A stretch of DNA of 64,000 nucleotides from Bacteroidaceae bacterium (GTDB taxonomy: Bacteria; Bacteroidota; Bacteroidia; Bacteroidales; Bacteroidaceae). How positions within the stretch are numbered: the stretch's first letter is position 1; the number at the start of each line of letters is the position of its first letter. The position numbers and the translations under genes were made by a program. The DNA lies in contig JAGBBX010000049.1 in NCBI GenBank assembly GCA_017938245.1, forward strand, positions 1-64,000. Reading direction: 5' to 3'. A model generated the notes under the pieces. It ran no database searches. It was given only the letters and a program-made list of their open reading frames with translations, and had not been told where the DNA came from. This document shows, piece by piece, positions 63,548 to 64,000 of the stretch.

Positions 63548-63970
63548 TTAAAGCTCGTCGAAATCGAACTCGTCGAAAAAGTCGCTGTCGTAGCCGCTGT
63601 CGATGAAACAGTCAATCTCGCGGCGCTCTTTCTTAGTGGGGCGACCTGTGCCTCGCATACGGTCGACAAAGCCGCTTATCTTGCTCATCTCAAGAATTTC
63701 GTATTGCTCTTTGGAGGTTACATTCTCCATCAGGTCGGGGACAAGTTTGGCGCCTACACGATTTTCGGCAGCTTTCAGTACCTTGAACGAGTAGGTGATG
63801 GGCGATTTCTTCACGTTTACAATGTCGCCTACACGCACTGTGTGGGCGGGCTTTACAGTGCGCTCGCCAATAGATATATGCCCTTTCTTGCAGGCCTCGG
63901 CTGCTATGCTGCGTGTCTTGTATATGCGCACAGCCCACAGCCATTTGTCTATTCTTGCCTGGTCGCTCAT
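63548..63970 (-). CDS. S4-domain RNA-binding protein (Hsp15-like)
   Basis: The 140-residue protein has an N-terminal S4 RNA-binding domain (about 5-70; RIDKWLWAVRIYKTRSIAAE, GHISIGERTVKPAHTVRVGD). The C-terminal part is variable and ends in an acidic stretch (DSDFFDEFDFDEL). Hsp15/HslR binds the free 50S subunit carrying nascent chains and helps recycle it. The start overlaps the stop of the upstream gene (ATGA). Confidence 0.85.
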   Translation of the reverse strand: MSDQARIDKWLWAVRIYKTRSIAAEACKKGHISIGERTVKPAHTVRVGDIVNVKKSPITYSFKVLKAAENRVGAKLVPDLMENVTSKEQYEILEMSKISGFVDRMRGTGRPTKKERREIDCFIDSGYDSDFFDEFDFDEL

Positions 63971-64000
63971 TCTTTGCCCACTCCTTTTTTGTTGAACTGA
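63967..64000 (-). CDS. Partial CDS, C-terminal end of the next gene
   Basis: The minus strand at the window edge is open in a frame that ends with QFNKKGVGKE and TGA at 63967-63969, overlapping the S4 gene ATG by 4 bp. Peptidyl-tRNA hydrolase genes often precede hslR-like genes in Bacteroidales and end with a NxF-N-K tail, so this may be pth, but ten residues do not allow an assignment. Confidence 0.3.
   Translation of the reverse strand, partial: QFNKKGVGKE

Overview
The window is chromosomal DNA of a Bacteroidota bacterium, almost certainly order Bacteroidales. Several independent signs agree. Promoters read TTTG or TTG, 18 to 21 bp, then TAnnTTTG or TAnnTTCGC. The tmRNA tag decodes as GENNYALAA. 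Family content is typical: TspO, SPOR lipoprotein, DUF3078, M64 peptidase, BspA-like LRR lipoprotein, M56/TonB sensor, carboxynorspermidine dehydrogenase next to recA, and ZapA/RNase Y. Host genes almost always write Pro-Glu as CCC GAG. Genus cannot be fixed from this window.

Layout. 0.3-7.5 kb: 5'-nucleotidase, DUF456 and TspO proteins, a CbpA-type DnaJ, a lipoprotein, a broken acyltransferase, an M64 peptidase and a SPOR lipoprotein. 7.6-16.4 kb: a surface-polysaccharide cluster with four glycosyltransferases, a pyruvyl transferase, a PP-loop ATPase of unknown role, a Wzx flippase and a second broken acyltransferase; no polymerase or initiating transferase is visible. 16.5-20.1 kb: a partial L-fucose operon (isomerase, mutarotase, permease). 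20.3-22.6 kb: initiator tRNA, an AraC regulator, an interspersed repeat and the tmRNA gene. 22.6-25.0 kb: MntP and a GH20 hexosaminidase.

25.0-30.3 kb is an island with foreign-looking codon use. It has a truncated XRE regulator, a 1128-residue protein joining a GHKL (Hsp90/MORC-type) ATPase to a PD-(D/E)XK nuclease-like end, a truncated DinD-like gene and a RhuM gene. It is the best candidate in the window for a little-described defence system.

30.4-44 kb is housekeeping: DnaK, carboxynorspermidine dehydrogenase, RecA, a secreted C1 peptidase, RecJ-RecQ, a likely 6S-like RNA, RNase Y and ZapA. 44-64 kb has a UDG-family glycosylase, a DUF2156 protein, YidC, DUF3078, a cation/proton antiporter, DoxX, a SIMPL protein, an AraC regulator divergent from a DcaP-like porin, a phosphate transporter with a PhoU-like tail, endonuclease IV, a BspA-like lipoprotein, a BlaI/BlaR-like pair with two TonB C-terminal domains, and an S4 RNA-binding protein.

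Genes are dense and mostly short operons separated by clear hairpin terminators. Four genes are broken: two acyltransferase-3 genes, each by a single point lesion, and the XRE and DinD-like genes in the island. No CRISPR array, rRNA or transposase was seen.
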